DNA of 9,455 bases from an uncultured Collinsella sp. (GTDB taxonomy: Bacteria > Actinomycetota > Coriobacteriia > Coriobacteriales > Coriobacteriaceae): positions 1 to 9,455 of the forward strand of contig CAUADW010000067.1 in NCBI GenBank assembly GCA_958427895.1, written 5' to 3'. Positions 1-7,226 of this stretch are shown piece by piece. Position 1 is the first letter of the stretch, and each line of letters opens with the position of its first letter. Below the pieces are notes generated by a model. It was not told the origin of the DNA. It made no database searches and was given only the letters and a program-made list of their open reading frames with translations. The translations under genes and the position numbers were made by a program.

Positions 1-281
1 AGGTCAAGCAGCTTCGCAGCATGGCCCATCACCTCAACCCCGCCATCATCATCGGCAAGTCCGATGTCAACGAGGGCACCGTCGAGCAGACAGTCGCCTA
101 TCTGGAGAAGCACGAGCTCGTTAAGTGCTCCGTGCTCGATGGCTCCAGCCTTTCCGCCCGCGAGGCCGCCGAAGAGCTCGCCGAGCGTTGCCACGCCGAG
201 GTCGTCCAGGTCATCGGCCGCAAGTTCTCGCTGTATCGCGAGTCCTCGCGCAAGGACATCGAGAAGATCAAGCTCGTCTAA
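1..281 (+). CDS. YhbY/CRM-domain RNA-binding protein, 5' end outside the window
   Basis: Small basic RNA-binding protein of the YhbY (CRS1-YhbY, CRM domain) family; members associate with pre-50S ribosomal particles and help ribosome assembly. The reading frame is already open at base 3 and encodes VKQLRS before the first in-window Met (21-23). That matches the family's usual start (about L-T-x-K-Q-x-x-x-L-R-S-x-A-H-H-L-x-P), so the Met at 21 is internal and the true start lies just upstream. Visible hallmarks are AHHLNP, then IIIGKSD in the GxxG-loop position, the helix VEQTVAYLEKHELVKCSVL, and the C-terminal VIGRKFSLYR. The second Gly of the GxxG loop appears to be Asp here. The gene ends in TAA and is followed directly by a terminator, so it is the last gene of a rightward operon whose other members are not visible. 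Confidence 0.9.
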   Translation, partial: VKQLRSMAHHLNPAIIIGKSDVNEGTVEQTVAYLEKHELVKCSVLDGSSLSAREAAEELAERCHAEVVQVIGRKFSLYRESSRKDIEKIKLV

Positions 282-318
282 GAGCCAATGATCCGGCGAG
301 CCAACATATAGCAAGCTT

Positions 319-352
319 ACGGGTGCCCAAGTACTTCGGGCGCCCGTTTTTT
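319..352 (+). terminator. Rho-independent terminator of the yhbY-type gene
   Basis: A 10-bp stem (319-328 with 338-347, one G-U pair) with a 9-nt loop is followed by six T residues (347-352). It ends rightward transcription 38 nt after the YhbY stop. Its T-tract overlaps the TAA stop codon of the converging regulator gene, so the two convergent genes are packed with no spare bases. The minus strand shows no U-tract after the stem, so it should work in one direction only. Confidence 0.88.
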
Positions 353-3350
353 ATCGCTCGACCAGCACGCGGTTGAGCCGACCCTCCACCAAGCGCTCGT
401 ATAGACGCCGCGTCTCGGGCTCGGGCACACCATTGACCTGCTCCCTCAGATGGTGCATATGCCCGCTGTACAGCTCGACGATATCGCGCCGCCGCCCCGC
501 CGCACTGTAGACGCGCATGGCGCAGCGCACCATATCCTCACGCGCCGTTTCCTGCCGAAGCCCCGACTCCGCCAGCCAAATCGCCGACTGCAGATCGTTT
601 TCTTCTAGAGCGGCATTTGCTCCCTTAATCATGCAATCGATGTACTTTGACTGCATAATGCGTCGCATACGCAAAAAGTAGGTGGGATTACAGCCATTGG
701 GAACATACAGCGGTCCGGCATAAAGCTGCTCAATCTTAAGGCACAGCTCAACTAAATGGGGCCCGCGCGCACCCGTGCGATTTCCCAAAACCTCGCGGCT
801 TATCTGGTCAAACAGCCGTACATCGGTCTTGACGTAGTCGCCGTTGAGTCCGATGCATTCATTTTGGATGAGCACACACGACTTGCCATCCGGCGTCGGT
901 CCCAAAGCCGACCGCAAGCGCGATATCGTCGAGTACAGGTTGTTGCGGGCGCTATTGAACTCGGCATGGGGCCACAGCTCCATGGCCAGCGTCTCGCGAT
1001 CGACGAGCGCATCCATGCCCAGCGCAAGCCGCTCGGCAAGCGTCGCCGCCTTCTTGCGGCGCCACATTTTGTCCGTGATGGGAAACCCGTCGCGCTCGGC
1101 GCGAAACGCACCAAACATGCGAATCTCGATATGGTCGATGGTATCAACGGCTTCAACCTCGCCGGCCTGGAACAGGCGCTCACCCTCCCCTTCCAAATCG
1201 TCGCGCAGCGAGTACCGCGACAGCTCGCGCACGGGAAGCTTCTTGCGTATCCTGCCCGCCGGCTCGCCCAGACAATGCATGGCAAGGCGCGCAAAGAGCC
1301 GATACGATGGCTCTAGAATCCCCGCACGATTCATGGACATCCAGGCCGCAAGGTCGCTGTCTCGGCCCGCACAGGCCAAATGCAGCGCCACCATCCAGGC
1401 TTCTGCGCCACCAACCTGCGTCTGGCTTATATCGAGTAGCTCCGCTTCCTCGCGTACCGAAACCATCGACGTGTTACGCAGATACGCTGCGCGCTCCAGC
1501 AGCAATGCGTTATCGCGCATGTACGCAATCGACTCCTCGGCAAGTTTAAGCACTTGGACCGCACGGAACTTTGCATTAACCGGCCGTCCCTCTGCCAGCG
1601 ACTGCCAACCTTCTAGCAACAGGCCAAACAGCTGAATCTGGTTGTCGCGCATGCGCACGGCAAAACGATCGAGCTCGTTGAACGCCGCATCGTCGGTTAC
1701 CGGCAAGCCGGAAAGGAGCCGCCGTGCCGCCAACACCATGCGCACCCAGATAGCCATCGCCTTAAGCCCACGTACGTCGAGTGCCTCCCGCACCAGCGCC
1801 ATCTCGTCGTCGCGTTCATCGGTTCCCGAAAACGACCCGTCAAAGAGCTCCACCAGCATGCTGTCGGCCCGTATAACAATCCCCGCGATGTCGAGCTCGC
1901 AGTCGTAGGCCTTGCTCGTTTTGAGCTGCTGTAGAACGCCGCCGTCATCTCCCCGTTCGGTCAGGCATCGCTTGACCTCGATATGCGCGGACAGCATGTC
2001 GAGTGCGGTGTGGGACGTCTCTATTTCTGGCACGGCCAGGTTCGTAGGAAGCCCAAGTCCGTTGTCCCCATAGCAAACAGCCGTCAGTGTCTGGGCCACC
2101 CTCCATGAAACAGGGTCTATTTCGCGGGCCGCCCGTTCGCCCCCGCGCTCGATGACCGATGCCATACAGCGAGCGAGCTTTGTATTGGACACGCTGACCG
2201 CTGCCAGATATACGCCGAGCGCCTCGGCAGGCGTTGGCTCTGGAGCCGGATCGTCGGCATCGACCGTGCCCAGCGCTGCTCGGCAGATATCGGCCCCGTG
2301 CCCCGTCAGAGCAAGATCGACCCCATACTGCCCAGCAAGTTCAAGGACCGCCTCACGGTCCAAAAAGGCGTCCGCTAGGCCCATCGCCGCATCGCATCGG
2401 CCCGCCTTAAGCAAAATCCGGGCCGCCCTCGGAACAAGTTCGGGGCGAACCTCGGCCACCAACTTACGCAAGCGCAAGCGTCCGTTATCCTCCGTGCCCA
2501 GACACGTAAAACTCCGCTCGGCGGGATCCAAGCCAAAGATCGGGTAGTCGCGTACAAAGTAGGACTGATCGACCATTGACAGCCTCACCCCGCAAGCCTC
2601 GAGTTCTGCTATATTGCCCTCGCCCATCAAAACCATGAGACATGCCACGCAAAACAGCGCATTATTGTCGAGCGAAGCCAGATCGGCAAGTGCCGCGCCA
2701 TATACGTTGACAATCTCGTTTTCGAGCAGACCGGCTACGTCGCCTTGGCCATACAGACCCGTCTGCAATGCCGAAACGAGCTCGGGCACGCCCTGCGTGA
2801 GCTGATAAAAGTCGAGCGATGTGCTGATCAAAAACGTCGATGCCCACGCCGAATACTCATAGGCATGCACCTTGAGCATCTGCGCATTGATCTTAACCGA
2901 ATCGCCCAGCCCATGAATCAGCTGACGATTTGAAGGACGGCAGGAGATAAAGACCCCTACCCCCATAGCGCGCAGGCCGCGAATCCTGTCGATGAGGTCT
3001 TCGGTATCGTGCTGATCGAGGTTTGGCACATTATCAATCGCGATAAGGGAGTGCGGTTTGTCTTTGAGTTCTTCGGTAACCACCTCGAGCTGCATAAACA
3101 CCTCGCGCCCAATGGCGCGATCGGCCTCGATAATCCGCACGGGGCCTCGCGTCGGGTCGCATTTAACCTCATGGGTGTACTGCAGCAGCACCGAGGTCTT
3201 CCCAAATCCGTCGGGCGCATAAAGAACCACGATGCCGGCCTTCCGGCCCTTGGCGATAAGCTCATTCATCAAGCGTTCGCGTCGCACCATATAGCCTCCG
3301 CCCAGCGGCATCAGCTCGAGGTCGTCTATACCGCTCAAATCGTTTACCAT
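351..3350 (-). CDS. Large ATP-binding transcriptional regulator: N-terminal STAND-like ATPase, C-terminal winged helix + BTAD
   Basis: A 999-residue putative transcription activator. Residues about 38-60 form a P-loop (APDGFGKTS, Lys51-Thr52), 101-107 a Walker B-like strand (SLIAIDN), and 133-139 a FISCRPS segment like the sensor region of MalT/AfsR-type STAND NTPases. Residues about 160-735 are a long helical-looking region without a motif I recognise. A winged-helix domain of the OmpR/SARP type begins near residue 741 (IEIRMFGAF), with its recognition helix around NNLYSTISRLRSALG (about 800-814). A BTAD-like helical repeat domain (about 862-990; EQLYAGPLY, GLRQETAREDMVRCAMRVY) closes the protein. 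Classical SARP/AfsR proteins carry winged helix-BTAD at the N terminus, so the order is reversed here. The ATG at 3350 has a good ribosome site (GAGGAG, six bases upstream). No target gene is adjacent in the same orientation, and its signal and regulon cannot be told from the sequence. Confidence 0.85.
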   Translation of the reverse strand: MVNDLSGIDDLELMPLGGGYMVRRERLMNELIAKGRKAGIVVLYAPDGFGKTSVLLQYTHEVKCDPTRGPVRIIEADRAIGREVFMQLEVVTEELKDKPHSLIAIDNVPNLDQHDTEDLIDRIRGLRAMGVGVFISCRPSNRQLIHGLGDSVKINAQMLKVHAYEYSAWASTFLISTSLDFYQLTQGVPELVSALQTGLYGQGDVAGLLENEIVNVYGAALADLASLDNNALFCVACLMVLMGEGNIAELEACGVRLSMVDQSYFVRDYPIFGLDPAERSFTCLGTEDNGRLRLRKLVAEVRPELVPRAARILLKAGRCDAAMGLADAFLDREAVLELAGQYGVDLALTGHGADICRAALGTVDADDPAPEPTPAEALGVYLAAVSVSNTKLARCMASVIERGGERAAREIDPVSWRVAQTLTAVCYGDNGLGLPTNLAVPEIETSHTALDMLSAHIEVKRCLTERGDDGGVLQQLKTSKAYDCELDIAGIVIRADSMLVELFDGSFSGTDERDDEMALVREALDVRGLKAMAIWVRMVLAARRLLSGLPVTDDAAFNELDRFAVRMRDNQIQLFGLLLEGWQSLAEGRPVNAKFRAVQVLKLAEESIAYMRDNALLLERAAYLRNTSMVSVREEAELLDISQTQVGGAEAWMVALHLACAGRDSDLAAWMSMNRAGILEPSYRLFARLAMHCLGEPAGRIRKKLPVRELSRYSLRDDLEGEGERLFQAGEVEAVDTIDHIEIRMFGAFRAERDGFPITDKMWRRKKAATLAERLALGMDALVDRETLAMELWPHAEFNSARNNLYSTISRLRSALGPTPDGKSCVLIQNECIGLNGDYVKTDVRLFDQISREVLGNRTGARGPHLVELCLKIEQLYAGPLYVPNGCNPTYFLRMRRIMQSKYIDCMIKGANAALEENDLQSAIWLAESGLRQETAREDMVRCAMRVYSAAGRRRDIVELYSGHMHHLREQVNGVPEPETRRLYERLVEGRLNRVLVER

Positions 3351-3454
3351 GCCCGCTCCTCAACTCGACCGTATGGACACTGTAGCCGCAAGACCATACA
3401 AGCCGCGCTATGAATAGGGCGACCTTGTGTTTTAGGTTGTCTTTTGGTACGCAA

Positions 3455-3468
3455 GCGGCAAGTTTTTG
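3455..3468. repeat. 14-bp direct repeat, copy 1 (GCGGCAAGTTTTTG)
   Basis: Exact match to 3701-3714, with 246 bp between starts. The two copies bracket the central part of the control region upstream of the regulator gene. Role unknown; a binding site is one possibility. Confidence 0.6.
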
Positions 3469-3527
3469 TACAGCGAGGGCCGATTGTTATTAATCCCCCG
3501 ACTAATCGGTCTTTAAGCAGGTAAATG

Positions 3528-3543
3528 AGCTTGTCAGCTTGTC
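3528..3543. repeat. Tandem 8-bp direct repeat AGCTTGTC x2
   Basis: Two adjacent perfect copies of AGCTTGTC (ACAAGCT-type boxes on the minus strand) lie between the candidate promoter and the regulator start. CAAGCT also occurs at 3668-3673 and within the palindrome CAAGCTTG at 3694-3701. SARP-type winged-helix regulators are known to bind short direct repeats, which makes this a candidate autoregulatory site, although the 8-bp spacing is not the usual 11 bp. Confidence 0.4.
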
Positions 3544-3641
3544 CCATCTAAGCGGCAGTGTAACGCAGATGAACAAGGTTCAGTTATGTCATTCAACTCG
3601 CCTAGCACCCGCTACCGTCTACGACCTTCTAGTGGCATTTT

Positions 3642-3670
3642 TGCATAGAATCTGGTATAGAATGAATCAA
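3642..3670 (-). promoter_or_regulatory. Candidate sigma-70 promoter of the regulator gene
   Basis: On the minus strand, TTGATT (3670-3665) is followed after exactly 17 bases by TATGCA (3647-3642). The -35 is fair (4/6 to TTGACA), the -10 weak (3/6). Transcription from here would give a leader of roughly 285 nt before the regulator ATG. This is the best candidate seen, not a certain call. Confidence 0.3.
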
Positions 3671-3700
3671 GCTGTTGGACATCCGGCATTCGTCAAGCTT

Positions 3701-3714
3701 GCGGCAAGTTTTTG
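3701..3714. repeat. 14-bp direct repeat, copy 2 (GCGGCAAGTTTTTG)
   Basis: Exact match to 3455-3468. This copy sits just upstream of the candidate leftward promoter at 3642-3670. Together with the preceding bases it can also form a short AGCTTG-CGG-CAAGTT hairpin followed by T residues on the plus strand, too short to call a terminator. Confidence 0.6.
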
Positions 3715-3738
3715 GTCAAATGGGCGGAAAGGGATAGC

Positions 3739-3766
3739 AAAAAGGCCCCCGCAAAGCGGAGGCCTT
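3739..3766 (-). terminator. Rho-independent terminator after nagB
   Basis: Minus-strand stem of 11 bp (3766-3756 with 3752-3742), triloop, followed by a run of five U (3743-3739). The one non-Watson-Crick position is C-A when read on the plus strand but G-U on the minus strand, which supports leftward function. It lies 32 bases after the nagB stop and separates nagB from the regulator. Confidence 0.88.
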
Positions 3767-3798
3767 AGGCAAGGCTATGTCGAGCTGCAGGATTCGCG

Positions 3799-4527
3799 TT
3801 ACTCGCAGAGCGAAAGGGCGGCCTCGTCGGCAACGACAACGCAGTTGGTGTGCAGCTGCAGGATCGAAGCCGGGCACTCGGGCGTAACCGGACCATAGCA
3901 CATGTCATGCACGGCCTGAGCCTTGGCCTCGCCATTGGCGACGACCAGGATCATGCGGGCATACATGATGGTCTGGGTACCCATGGTGTAGGCCTGACGG
4001 GGAACATCGTCGATGCTGTCGAACAGGCGGCTGTTGGCCTGAATGGTGCTCTCGGTGAGGTCGACGCAGTGCGTGCCCTTGGAGAAGTGGTCATCGGGCT
4101 CGTTGAAGCCGATGTGGCCGTTGTTGCCAATGCCGAGCAGCTGCAGATCCGGGTAACCGGCGTCGGCGACGATCTTGTCGTACTCAGAGCAGGCAGCGGC
4201 GGCGTCGGGGTTGGAACCGTCGGGCACATGCGTGTTGTTCAGGTCAATGTTGATGTGATCGAAGAAGTTCTCACGCATGAAGTAGTGATAGCTCTGGGGA
4301 TCGTCGTGCGAAAGGCCGCGATACTCGTCCAGGTTGTAGGTGCTGACCTCGGCAAAGTCGACGTCGCCCTTCTTGTACCAAGCAGCGAGCTGCTTGTAGG
4401 CACCGATCGGGGTGGAGCCGGTGGCAAGACCCAGCACACAGTCGGGCTTGAGGATAACCTGGGCCGAGATGATATTAGCGGCCTTGCGGCTCATATCCTC
4501 GTAGTCTTTAGCTTTAATGATCTTCAT
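3799..4527 (-). CDS. nagB: Glucosamine-6-phosphate deaminase
   Basis: Converts glucosamine-6-phosphate to fructose-6-phosphate plus ammonia in the cytoplasm, the step that feeds amino sugars into glycolysis. The 242-residue protein is the same length as the Bacillus subtilis type of NagB. Visible signatures are the phosphate loop GLATGSTP (33-40), NLDEYRGL with the catalytic Asp67, and LGIGNNGHIGFNEP (131-144) with His138 and Glu143; Asn136 stands where the E. coli enzyme has Asp141, as is usual in the B. subtilis-like branch. The reading frame stays open upstream as far as 4878, but the start is placed at ATG 4527 because homologues begin MKII/MKV and a GAAAGGA ribosome site lies about seven bases before it. 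It is the last gene of the leftward group and has its own terminator. A 271-bp gap with hairpins separates it from the EIIA gene upstream. Confidence 0.95.
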   Translation of the reverse strand: MKIIKAKDYEDMSRKAANIISAQVILKPDCVLGLATGSTPIGAYKQLAAWYKKGDVDFAEVSTYNLDEYRGLSHDDPQSYHYFMRENFFDHINIDLNNTHVPDGSNPDAAAACSEYDKIVADAGYPDLQLLGIGNNGHIGFNEPDDHFSKGTHCVDLTESTIQANSRLFDSIDDVPRQAYTMGTQTIMYARMILVVANGEAKAQAVHDMCYGPVTPECPASILQLHTNCVVVADEAALSLCE

Positions 4528-4592
4528 TACGCGTCCTTTCTCGTACAAGAGAGGCAAGGCTCCCTTACAAGCACTTGCCCGCGGCCCGCGTC

Positions 4593-4615
4593 GGCCGCAA
4601 CCAACGTGTGCGGCC
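4593..4615 (-). other. Leader hairpin upstream of nagB
   Basis: GGCCGCA (4593-4599) and TGCGGCC (4609-4615) form a perfect 7-bp stem with a 9-nt loop, ending about 65 nt before the nagB start. There is no U-tract, so it is not a standard terminator. The local sequence is very GC-rich, which makes chance pairing more likely. Confidence 0.3.
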
Positions 4616-4724
4616 ACCAGGGCGAGGTCGCGTAATGTATGTGTCTCGTGTCTAACCGCGTCGAGGCCCCTGCCCGTCCACGGTGACCCAAAGCCTTTTA
4701 GCTTCGGACAAATCCCATCTTGCC

Positions 4725-4758
4725 ACGGAGGGCATCCTCTTTCAAGGGCGCCCTCCGT
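4725..4758 (-). other. Strong hairpin downstream of the EIIA gene, no U-tract
   Basis: ACGGAGGGC (4725-4733) pairs perfectly with GCCCTCCGT (4750-4758), loop 16 nt, about 40 nt after the EIIA stop. Neither strand has a run of T after the stem. It could be a 3'-end stabiliser or processing site, a weak or Rho-linked terminator, or an operator. Confidence 0.5.
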
Positions 4759-4798
4759 AAACGTGTTTGAATTGTAGGCTAATGGCCACGTGCACTTG

Positions 4799-5296
4799 CT
4801 AGCGCTCGCGAGCAACGATGAGTTGGTCCATCTCTTCGACATGCACGCCAACGGAGCCCTTGATGCTCGAGAACTCAACGGAGTTGCACACCAAGATGGG
4901 AACCGTCACATCGTAGCCCTCGGCAGCAATTGCCTCGCGATCGAACTCAATGAGTACATCGCCCTTATGGACGATGTCACCCACTTGCGCATGTACGGTA
5001 AAGTGCTTACCCTCGAGCTGAACAGTGTCCAAACCAACGTGGATGAGCACGTCCAAGCCATCGACCGTGTTAAGCGCAACGGCATGTCCCGTGGGAAAAA
5101 TAGCCTCGACCTTGGCATCAGCCGGCGCGATAACGCGCGTTCCGGTGGGCTGAATCGCCACGCCCTGGCCCAAAAGGCCGGTAGCAAACGTCTGATCGTT
5201 TACCTCGGAGAGCGGAATGACGTCACCCGAGATGGGAGCATCCAACGTAAGGACTCGACCACGCATACCAAAAGACCTTAGGACTTTAGTGAACAT
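4799..5296 (-). CDS. crr: Stand-alone PTS glucose-type EIIA component
   Basis: A 165-residue phosphocarrier of the sugar phosphotransferase system (EIIA-Glc/Crr family, PF00358), the same length as is usual for free-standing E. coli Crr of about 169. It would receive phosphate from HPr and pass it to an EIIB domain. Visible motifs are GVAIQPTGTRVIAPADAKV (45-63), FPTGHAVAL with conserved His71, and DVLIHVGLDTVQLEG with the phosphorylated His86, then GDIVHKGDVLIEFD. Start ATG 5296 follows a GAGGGGGAG ribosome site; Met11 is a less likely alternative. It lies 71 bp after glmM with no visible terminator between, so co-transcription with glmM is plausible. No EIIB or EIIC gene is present in the window, so the partner transporter is encoded elsewhere. 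The gene symbol is by family, since free-standing EIIA proteins may serve several transporters or have regulatory roles. Confidence 0.92.
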   Translation of the reverse strand: MFTKVLRSFGMRGRVLTLDAPISGDVIPLSEVNDQTFATGLLGQGVAIQPTGTRVIAPADAKVEAIFPTGHAVALNTVDGLDVLIHVGLDTVQLEGKHFTVHAQVGDIVHKGDVLIEFDREAIAAEGYDVTVPILVCNSVEFSSIKGSVGVHVEEMDQLIVARER

Positions 5297-5367
5297 GCTC
5301 CCCCTCGGACATACCGAACAATCAAAATAGCCTTAACAGTTTACCACTTGGCACCCGTTATTGACCA

Positions 5368-6705
5368 TTAGGGAAGTTCGCGCTTGACAACCTCGACGAT
5401 GTCATCGACAACACGCTGGGTCAGCTCGTGCGTCTCGGCCTCGGCCATAACGCGAACCAACGGCTCGGTACCGCTCGGGCGCACCAAGATGCGGCCGCGA
5501 CCGTTGAGCTCCTTCTCGGCGGCAGCAACGGCGTCCCAGATGGGCTGGCAATCGTCCAGGCCGGCCTTGTTGTCCGAATGCACGTTGACGAGCACCTGCG
5601 GGTACTTCTTCATGATGCCGGCAAGGTCGGTGAGCGTGCGGCCGGTGCGCTTGAGCACGGCCAGAAGCTGCAGGGCCGTCACCAAGCCGTCGCCGGTGGT
5701 GTTGTGCTCCAGGAAGATGATGTGGCCGGACTGCTCGCCGCCGATGACGGCGCCGTCCGCGAGCATGCGCTCTAGAACGTAACGGTCGCCCACGGCGGTC
5801 TGAACCATCTCGAAGCCCTGCTCCTTCATAGCGATGGAGAAACCAAGGTTGCACATAACGGTCGAGACGATCTCGGAGTTGGCGAGTTTGCCGCGAGCGG
5901 CGAGGTCGGATCCGCAGATGGCCAGGATGTAGTCGCCATCGATCTCGTTGCCCTCACTGTCCACGAACAGTACGCGATCGGCGTCGCCGTCGTGGGCCAG
6001 GCCGATATCGGCGTGAGTGCGCAGCACAAGCTCGCGCAGGGGCTCAAGGTGCGTGGAGCCGCACTCGACGTTAATGTCGGTGCCGCAGTAATCGGTGTTG
6101 ATGGCGTGGACCGTGGCGCCCAGGCGCTGCAGCGCGGCAGGCGTGGTCTGGCACGAAGCGCCGTGGCCACAGTCGACGGCAACAACCAGTCCGTCGAGCT
6201 TAAGGCCGTCGAGCGTGCTGATGGCATGATCGACATATGCCTTACGGGCGTCCTTCATCTTGATGATGTGGCCCACGCCGGCACCGGTCGGCAGCGTGTC
6301 GGCAGCCATGGCCTCCTCGGACATGACCCAGGCGCTGATCTCTTCCTCGACAGCATCGGGAAGCTTCATGCCCTTGCGGCTAAAGAACTTGATGCCGTTG
6401 AACTCCGGCGGATTGTGCGAAGCGGAGATGACGATGCCGCCATCGAGCTCGTTTTGAACAGTGAGCAGCGCCACGGCGGGCGTGGGGATAACGCCGCAGC
6501 AGTGCGGGCGGCCGCCCTCGGCCATAATGCCGGCGGTCAGCGCGCTCTCGAGCATGGTACCCGAAAGACGCGTGTCGCGGCCGATGCAGATGTCCGGGCC
6601 AAGGAACTTGGTCGCCGCGCGGCCCAGGCGAAATGCGAGGTCGCACGAAAGATCGGCGTTGGCGACACCACGGACGCCATCGGTACCGAAGATGTTCTGG
6701 GGCAT
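5368..6705 (-). CDS. glmM: Phosphoglucosamine mutase
   Basis: Interconverts glucosamine-6-phosphate and glucosamine-1-phosphate, the committed step to UDP-GlcNAc for peptidoglycan. The 445-residue product begins PQNIFGTDGVRG, typical of GlmM. All four family signatures are visible: the phosphoserine loop ISASHNP (catalytic Ser96), the metal loop DGDADR (239-244), the sugar-binding GEQSGH (323-328), and the phosphate-binding RPSGTEP (409-415). Start: ATG 6705 is preceded by GGAAGGAG with a 7-base gap. The frame could be extended to a TTG at 6723, but that would place the ribosome site inside the coding sequence. It follows rpsI after a strong terminator and only about 50 bp, without an obvious promoter, so expression may depend on read-through. 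The rplM-rpsI-glmM order is common in actinobacteria. Confidence 0.96.
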   Translation of the reverse strand: MPQNIFGTDGVRGVANADLSCDLAFRLGRAATKFLGPDICIGRDTRLSGTMLESALTAGIMAEGGRPHCCGVIPTPAVALLTVQNELDGGIVISASHNPPEFNGIKFFSRKGMKLPDAVEEEISAWVMSEEAMAADTLPTGAGVGHIIKMKDARKAYVDHAISTLDGLKLDGLVVAVDCGHGASCQTTPAALQRLGATVHAINTDYCGTDINVECGSTHLEPLRELVLRTHADIGLAHDGDADRVLFVDSEGNEIDGDYILAICGSDLAARGKLANSEIVSTVMCNLGFSIAMKEQGFEMVQTAVGDRYVLERMLADGAVIGGEQSGHIIFLEHNTTGDGLVTALQLLAVLKRTGRTLTDLAGIMKKYPQVLVNVHSDNKAGLDDCQPIWDAVAAAEKELNGRGRILVRPSGTEPLVRVMAEAETHELTQRVVDDIVEVVKRELP

Positions 6706-6754
6706 AGGATCGCTCCTTCCCAAGTGGGCAAAACGCAGTCGCCCACCCTAGTCG

Positions 6755-6798
6755 AAAAAGAAAAGCGGGACCCGCCGAGCAATCGGCAGGCCCCGCTT
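6755..6798 (-). terminator. Rho-independent terminator after rpsI
   Basis: A 16-bp stem (6798-6783 with 6778-6763) closes a 4-nt loop and is followed by TTTTCTTTTT (6764-6755). Two positions that mismatch on the plus strand become G-U pairs on the minus strand, showing selection for leftward RNA. It separates rplM-rpsI from glmM. Confidence 0.92.
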
Positions 6799-6828
6799 GT
6801 ACATTGTATCTCGTAAGGAGATAAAACC

Positions 6829-7224
<396 letters not shown>

Positions 7225-7226
7225 CT

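Larger units (their letters stand above)
3351..3738. other. Gene-free control region upstream of the regulator
   Basis: About 390 bp between the nagB terminator and the regulator start, visibly more AT-rich than the flanking genes, with no reading frame resembling a protein. It holds a 14-bp direct repeat, a tandem 8-bp repeat, the inverted repeat CCGATT (3480-3485) / AATCGG (3504-3509), and a candidate leftward promoter. On the plus strand there is also an extended -10-like TGGTATAGA (3653-3661), with no clear -35 and no convincing gene downstream. The region probably carries the regulator's promoter and operators. A small RNA cannot be excluded. Confidence 0.5.
4528..4798. other. nagB-EIIA intergenic region with two hairpins
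   Basis: 271 bp without a credible gene. It contains a 7-bp stem close to nagB and a 9-bp stem nearer the EIIA gene, listed separately. I found no convincing -35/-10 pair for nagB and no recognisable riboswitch. Whether nagB has its own promoter here or is read from the EIIA gene is open. Confidence 0.5.

Noticed and set aside
3344..3547. 67-codon minus-strand frame upstream of the regulator
   Set aside because: It overlaps the regulator's start and ribosome site, lacks its own clear ribosome site, and shows no protein-like pattern.
3850..4635. 261-codon plus-strand frame opposite nagB (and similar long plus-strand frames opposite glmM, rplM and the regulator)
   Set aside because: These are antisense shadows of well-identified genes in GC-rich DNA; their translations are low-complexity and match no family.
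4528..4878. N-terminal extension of nagB to 4878
   Set aside because: The frame is open, but the extra 117 residues have no family match, overlap the EIIA gene, and the internal ATG at 4527 has a ribosome site and a standard NagB N terminus.
6706..6723. glmM start at TTG 6723
   Set aside because: The six extra codons contain the ribosome site that serves the ATG at 6705, where GlmM homologues begin.
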